This document shows positions 59,529 to 64,000 of a stretch of 64,000 bases of DNA, piece by piece. Made by a program: the position numbers and the translations under genes. Origin of the DNA: Anaerolineales bacterium (GTDB taxonomy: Bacteria; Chloroflexota; Anaerolineae; Anaerolineales; Villigracilaceae); the NCBI GenBank assembly GCA_015075725.1, contig JABTTV010000001.1:2790001-2854000 (forward strand), given 5' to 3'. Under the pieces are notes generated by a model. That model saw only the letters and a list, made by a program, of their open reading frames with translations. It was not told where the DNA came from and searched no databases. How positions within the stretch are numbered: position 1 is the stretch's first letter; every line of letters begins with the position of its first letter.

Positions 59529-62486
59529 ATGCCCCGCCTTCTTTCATTACTTTCCATCAAGCCCGGCGAAGGACGCCTGACCGCTCTGATGGTTGGCGTC
59601 ACGCTTTTCAGCGCGATGGGTTCCGCGTTGGGAGGTACGGGCATCGAAGCGCTGTTTTTTGCCCGTTTCGGCGTGGAATTCCTTCCATACATGTACATCG
59701 GCCTGGGGATCACTGCCATGATCACCTCGTTCTTTGTGACCGCCGCCTTGGGGAAAATTCCGAAACGCATTGTCTATCCCGCCATCCCGATCTTCATCGC
59801 GCTTGTCCTGATCGTCGCCCGCATCGCCATCATCAGCGGCAAGGTATGGCTTTATCCCGGCCTTTGGCTCGGCAAGGAAGTGTTGAACGCCCTCGTCAGT
59901 TTGATGATGTGGGGCGTGGCGGGACTGGTCTGCGATACGCGGCAGGCAAAACGGTTATTCCCATTGTTCAATGCCTCCTTTATTTTCGGACAGGTCATTG
60001 GCGGTTTTGCCACCGGCTTGCTCGTAAGATACGTCGGTACGGAAAACCTGCTTCTCCTTTGGGCGGGATTACTGTTTGCCGGTTTTTTCTTCAACCGGGC
60101 CCTGCTTGCCGGGCGGAGATTCGAATCCGAGCCTCAACGCCGATCCAAACGCAGGCAGCCGACCGTGCTTCAGGAGATGCAGCGCGGCTTCCAGTACGTA
60201 CGCAAGTCGCAATTCCTGACCGCCATTTCCGCATCCACCATTCTTTTTTCCGTTCTGTATTTTTCGATTGCATTGCCGTTCTCGCGCGCTGTGACCGACC
60301 GGTATGTGGATGAAAATTCCATCGCCACCTTTCTTGGAGTGTTCAACGGTTTGACCACCGCGGGCGCATTTCTCACCTCGCTATTCATCGCCAACCGCCT
60401 CTTTGCCCGCATCGGCATCATGGCGAGCGTATTTGCATTCCAATTTTCCTATGTGCTTGGTTTCGGCGCGCTCATTTTTGCGCCGTATTTCGTCGTGGTT
60501 GCCGCCTTTCGATTCATTCAAATGCTTTTACTTTCCGGCATTGCCGACCCTGCCTGGCAGACGATGTTCAACGTCGTCCCCAATGAGAAACGCGATCAAG
60601 TCCGCGCCTTTATTGGCGGCGTGCCCGAACAGGCGGGCGTGTTCATTGCGGGTGGTATTCTCGTTGTCGGCGAACAGGCGCTTGATCCGCAGCAACTCTA
60701 CCTGGTCGGTTTCGCAGCCGCGCTTCTATGCTCCTATGTCATCATCAAAGCCTGGCGCGGCTACAACCTTTCCCTGGTGGAAGCCCTTCGCGCAGGCCGC
60801 CCGCAGATCTTTTTCAGCGAAGAACACCCCTTCGGCGGGTTTCGCAAGGATGCCGCCGCAGTTGCGACAGCCCTCAACAGCCTGCACGATCCCGACCCCG
60901 TTGTTCGGCGCCTCTCCACCGAGATCATCGGTCACCTTGCCCTGGAAGAAGCGACTCCTGCGTTTATCGCTGGAATAAGCGATGTGGATCCGCTCGTACG
61001 TGTTTCATCCCTCAAGGCTTTATCTCATTCCAAAGCGACTTCCGCTTTGTTGGACATCGCCGCCTCGCTTTCCGACCCCGAGCCAGATGTGCGCGCCCAG
61101 GCTGTCTCCACGCTGAAAGAACTTTCTCCCGCCTCGCCGGCATTGACAGGACTCTTCCTTCCGCTTTTGGATGATGAAAATGCAAAGGTCAGCACGACCG
61201 CCGCATTGGCAATTCTCAGATCGACAAATTCTCCTCATTCAGCGGATGCGAAATCTCACCTCCGCCGTACCGCAGCCTTGGGCGATCTGGATGCCCGTGT
61301 TGCGGCTATTGAAGCGATGGGTGAATGGGGCGATAAGGAGGCTTTCGAATTCCTCGTCAACGAATTGCACGACCGCGGACTTCAACCTGCTGTCCGCAAT
61401 ACGGTGCTGACATCCTTGGCGAAGATCAACGCGGAGGACTCGATTCCCCATCTTTTGAATTCGCTTAAAGATTCCGCTTCACGCGAAACCTCCGCGGCGC
61501 TGCTTGGGAGAATCGGACCCTCTGTCACCAATTCCGTTGTGGATTTGCTCGCCGATGAATCCTATGCTGAAGGCGCATTGCGGACACTTGAATTTTTGCC
61601 GCTTCCACCCGCCAAACCCATTTTGGACTTTGCGCAGATGGCTGTATCCCGTTCCGGCGGGTACGATGCTCTGCGGCGCGGGATCAATTTGCAGGTCGAG
61701 AATGAGGCGATGAGTCTGCTCGAAGAATCGCTGCATGAAAAATCCCATCGCTATGGAATCCTCGCACTGCGCGCCATCGGTTTGCTGGGCGATCGAGAGT
61801 CGATGAATCTCGCCGTCGAAAATCTTGAAACGCGCGACGCAGGCAGGCGGGCGGATGCGATCGAGGCGTTGGAGACAATCAGCTCGAAATATAAGGACAT
61901 CGTTCAACCATTGACCATGTTGTGGGAAAATGAAATCGCCGGGACGGGATCGGCGGATTGGGAACGATTGCTGAACGACCCCGATGAATGGATACGAGAT
62001 TGCGCCGCTTATGCCGCGCACCGAACGGGAGTAAAGACCATGGAAAACCTTGAGACCCTGTCTTTGATGGACCGGATTTTGTTTTTCAAGCGCGTGCCCT
62101 TGTTCGCCAACCTCACGCCGGTGGATATCAAACAGGTGGCATTGCTCGCGGAAGAGGAGGTGTTCAGCGATGGCGAAGAGATCGCGCGCGAAGGCGAGAC
62201 GGGTGACGTCATGTTCATCATTGTCAGCGGCGAGGTGAAGGTTTGTTCCCATAAAGATGGCGCGGAGGTGGAGATCGCAAGGCGCACGGCGGGAGATTAT
62301 GTCGGCGAGATGTCCATCATTGGACGCGAGCCGCGCATGGCGTCTTTGGTTGCGGTCGGCGACGTGCGCACCCTGTGCATCGACCAGAAAAGTTTCGAAG
62401 GGCTCATCCGTGAACGCCCGGATGTAAGTCTCGCGGTAATGAAAGTATTAGGTCAAAGATTGAAAGAGGCGTCGTTGAGGAAGTAA
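59529..62486 (+). CDS. NTT/MFS-like transporter fused to HEAT repeats and a cNMP-binding domain
   Basis: A 985-residue three-part protein. Residues about 1-430 form a twelve-helix transporter core (LTALMVGVTLFSAMGSALGG, FNASFIFGQVIGGFATGLLVRYVG), resembling nucleotide transporter (NTT/Tlc) or MFS proteins. About 440-810 are HEAT-like repeats (DPDPVVRRLSTEIIGHLALEEA and so on). About 855-985 is a cyclic-nucleotide-binding domain with phosphate cassette YVGEMSIIGREPRMASLVA (Glu and Arg retained). Bacterial NTT homologues with HEAT and cNMP domains are known. Here the arrangement suggests transport gated by cyclic nucleotide and follows the cyclase-like gene by 69 bp. Substrate unknown. ATG 59529 lacks an SD; TTG 59526 is in frame. 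Confidence 0.8.
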   Translation: MPRLLSLLSIKPGEGRLTALMVGVTLFSAMGSALGGTGIEALFFARFGVEFLPYMYIGLGITAMITSFFVTAALGKIPKRIVYPAIPIFIALVLIVARIAIISGKVWLYPGLWLGKEVLNALVSLMMWGVAGLVCDTRQAKRLFPLFNASFIFGQVIGGFATGLLVRYVGTENLLLLWAGLLFAGFFFNRALLAGRRFESEPQRRSKRRQPTVLQEMQRGFQYVRKSQFLTAISASTILFSVLYFSIALPFSRAVTDRYVDENSIATFLGVFNGLTTAGAFLTSLFIANRLFARIGIMASVFAFQFSYVLGFGALIFAPYFVVVAAFRFIQMLLLSGIADPAWQTMFNVVPNEKRDQVRAFIGGVPEQAGVFIAGGILVVGEQALDPQQLYLVGFAAALLCSYVIIKAWRGYNLSLVEALRAGRPQIFFSEEHPFGGFRKDAAAVATALNSLHDPDPVVRRLSTEIIGHLALEEATPAFIAGISDVDPLVRVSSLKALSHSKATSALLDIAASLSDPEPDVRAQAVSTLKELSPASPALTGLFLPLLDDENAKVSTTAALAILRSTNSPHSADAKSHLRRTAALGDLDARVAAIEAMGEWGDKEAFEFLVNELHDRGLQPAVRNTVLTSLAKINAEDSIPHLLNSLKDSASRETSAALLGRIGPSVTNSVVDLLADESYAEGALRTLEFLPLPPAKPILDFAQMAVSRSGGYDALRRGINLQVENEAMSLLEESLHEKSHRYGILALRAIGLLGDRESMNLAVENLETRDAGRRADAIEALETISSKYKDIVQPLTMLWENEIAGTGSADWERLLNDPDEWIRDCAAYAAHRTGVKTMENLETLSLMDRILFFKRVPLFANLTPVDIKQVALLAEEEVFSDGEEIAREGETGDVMFIIVSGEVKVCSHKDGAEVEIARRTAGDYVGEMSIIGREPRMASLVAVGDVRTLCIDQKSFEGLIRERPDVSLAVMKVLGQRLKEASLRK

Positions 62487-62578
62487 TGAGGGGTGTCAAG
62501 TGTCAGGTATCAGGTTCCAGGTAAGGCATTGCGTGCGTGGTTGGTTAAACCGGAAGCGTCAATCGTAAAAGGACTTCC

Positions 62579-63685
62579 ATGAAACGAAATCATTCTTCGG
62601 TAATTCTCCTAATCCTCTCGATCCTCATTACAGCCTGCGTCGATCTTTCGCCGACATCGATTCCCGAAACTCCTCCTCCTTCCGTTGGGTCCGACGAATT
62701 TACGCCCATCGAGCTCGGCGCGGGATATGGATTCAAAGACGGCTGGATCGAAATCTACTTCACGAACCCCGCCAGTCCGCTTGCGCCTCAACGAACCGGC
62801 GGTATCGATGGACCCCTCGCGGAAGCAATCGACTCTGCCAGGCTGACCGTGGACGTCGCGATTTACAGCATGAGCCTGAACAGCGTTCGCGACGCCTTGC
62901 TGCGCGCTCACGACCGCGGGGTAAGGGTACGCATTGTGATGGAGAGCGACAACCTCGACCGCTCCGACCCGCAGAGGTTGAAGGATGCGGGCATTCCTTT
63001 CCTCGGCGACCGGCGCGAAGGGTTGATGCACAACAAGTTCGTCGTCATTGACGGTTCCGAGGTATGGGTGGGCGGGATGAACTATACCGACAGCGGCGCA
63101 TATGAAGATAATAACGTCATGCTGCGCATCCGTTCGGTGAAGATGGCGGAAAATTACACCAGGGAATTCGAGGAGATGTTCGTCGAAGACCGCTTCGGAG
63201 ATAACATCCTCGCCGAGACCCCGAATCCGCGCGTGACCATCGATGGGACGCCGGTGGATACATACTTCTCGCCGGATGACGGCGTTCAATCCATTCTTGT
63301 CGATATTCTCAGCGAGGCGCAGGAAAGCATTTACTTCATGGCGTTTTCGTTCACTGCCGACCCGCTGGGAGATGCGATCCGCGCACGGGCAAGGGAAGGC
63401 GTCACTGTGGCGGGGGTCATGGACGAGGAACAGGTTCAATCGAATCAGGGAACCGAGTTCGATCCTTTTCGTCAGGCGGGTTTGGAGGTCTACAAGGACG
63501 GCAACGCAGGACAGATGCATCACAAAATCATCATCGTGGACGAAGGCATCGTCATCGTTGGGTCGTACAATTTCACCAATAGCGCCGAATCCCGCAACGA
63601 CGAAAACCTGTTGGTGATCTATCATGACGGGATCGCCTCCCTTTTCATGGATGAATTCCGCCGCATCTTCGGGGAATCCAAGTAA
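62579..63685 (+). CDS. Phospholipase D-like lipoprotein with two HKD motifs
   Basis: A 368-residue exported lipoprotein (signal LLILSILITAC, Cys20). Two PLD catalytic motifs: LMHNKFVVIDGSEVWVGGMN and QMHHKIIIVDEGIVIVGSYN, each with the HxK(x)4D core. Two repeats of the same fold make one active site. Substrate may be phospholipid, a phosphodiester polymer or nucleic acid; this cannot be told. AAAAGGA precedes the ATG. Confidence 0.9.
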   Translation: MKRNHSSVILLILSILITACVDLSPTSIPETPPPSVGSDEFTPIELGAGYGFKDGWIEIYFTNPASPLAPQRTGGIDGPLAEAIDSARLTVDVAIYSMSLNSVRDALLRAHDRGVRVRIVMESDNLDRSDPQRLKDAGIPFLGDRREGLMHNKFVVIDGSEVWVGGMNYTDSGAYEDNNVMLRIRSVKMAENYTREFEEMFVEDRFGDNILAETPNPRVTIDGTPVDTYFSPDDGVQSILVDILSEAQESIYFMAFSFTADPLGDAIRARAREGVTVAGVMDEEQVQSNQGTEFDPFRQAGLEVYKDGNAGQMHHKIIIVDEGIVIVGSYNFTNSAESRNDENLLVIYHDGIASLFMDEFRRIFGESK

Positions 63686-63718
63686 AAAATACACGTGACC
63701 CAATTAAAGGATAAAAAC

Positions 63719-63765
63719 CGGCTCTCGCCCCGACCAGAAATTACCTGGCGGGAGCCGTAACTTTT
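63719..63765 (+). terminator. Intrinsic terminator of the PLD-like gene
   Basis: CGGCTCTCGCC (63719-63729) pairs with GGCGGGAGCCG (63747-63757) with one G-T wobble, then GTAACTTTTT. Confidence 0.8.
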
Positions 63766-63821
63766 TGCCCACCCCGGCGACTTTCAGGATGTATACAACC
63801 AATTCTGAAACGAGGTGAAAT

Positions 63822-64000
63822 ATGAAAAAGTACTCCAATTTGTTTTTGGTCCTGGCAGCGTTGACTGCGATGTTGATCAGTGCCTGTGGCGGGGCGGCGG
63901 GAACAGAGACCTCCGCCGGGTCTGGTAAGCCGCTCGCATCGCTGGTCGAATTTACCGGCGTGATCGAAGCCATCGATGGGAATCAATGGACAGTCAACGG
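63822..64000 (+). CDS. Small lipoprotein (partial, C-terminus off right edge)
   Basis: From ATG 63822 (GAGGTG upstream) the frame is open to the window end. It encodes MKKYSNLFLVLAALTAMLIS then ACGG (lipobox Cys22), a Gly/Ser/Thr spacer and SLVEFTGVIEAIDGNQWTVNG. The last stretch resembles the start of DUF5666-type beta domains. Partial, so family is a guess. Confidence 0.8.
   Translation, partial: MKKYSNLFLVLAALTAMLISACGGAAGTETSAGSGKPLASLVEFTGVIEAIDGNQWTVN

Overview
The window reads as a chromosomal segment of a Chloroflexota bacterium, most likely class Anaerolineae. This is inference, not a database match. It rests on secreted proteins with Thr/Pro-rich linkers, LysM, cohesin and dockerin modules, a T-box-controlled trp operon containing trpS and a trpGD fusion, several genes whose -10 box lies 6-11 nt before the ATG, and many short palindromic repeats. 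No plasmid, phage, IS transposase, rRNA, tRNA or CRISPR array was found. Both ends cut through genes: the left edge removes the C-terminus of an ABC-transporter binding lipoprotein, and the right edge truncates a small lipoprotein.

Layout. 1-5 kb: a branched-chain-type solute-binding lipoprotein with a long leader, a cNMP-binding protein, a LysM/M23 endopeptidase, a DUF192 protein, a receiver-only regulator and exonuclease III. 5-12 kb: ftsH, a phosphodiester-glycosidase-like exoprotein and two paralogous secreted cohesin/dockerin proteins, the second with an M23 domain. 12-19 kb: a PD-(D/E)XK Fe-S nuclease, a NYN protein, a possible leader-peptide attenuator before an ABC-F ATPase, a P1/DmpA peptidase, an FKBP/SlyD isomerase and an NnrS-like membrane protein. 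19-29 kb: obgE and dedA, two overlapping histidine-kinase genes, a predicted cyclic-2,3-diphosphoglycerate synthetase, and an ECF sigma factor with a membrane partner. 28-37 kb: an arginine-deiminase-like protein, argS, a CPT-like kinase, rpsT (UUG start), a LysM protein and uvrA. 36-45 kb: hbd, DinB, VOC, thiolase, truncated haemoglobin, a Phd/VapC toxin-antitoxin pair, an AlkD-like protein, a DUF3048 lipoprotein interrupted by an SdrD-B-like domain, a frameshifted small membrane gene, a HIT hydrolase and a MOSC protein flanked by two 94-bp repeats.

45.5-54.6 kb is the trp operon: promoter, T-box leader with a UGG specifier, then trpE-trpS-trpGD-trpC-trpF-trpB-(B3/B4 protein)-trpA. Short repeats have entered this operon at several points, including inside trpC and trpA coding sequence. 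xseA-xseB and a divergent PAP2-like gene follow, then murJ.

58.3-62.5 kb holds the most interesting unnamed pair. One protein is a DUF2652 nucleotidyl-cyclase-like domain, with the class III catalytic residues apparently intact, fused to an SRPBCC-like domain. The next gene encodes a twelve-helix NTT/MFS-like transporter fused to HEAT repeats and a cyclic-nucleotide-binding domain. The first gene has a G-quadruplex-forming run directly before its -10 box. A phospholipase-D-like lipoprotein and the truncated lipoprotein close the window.
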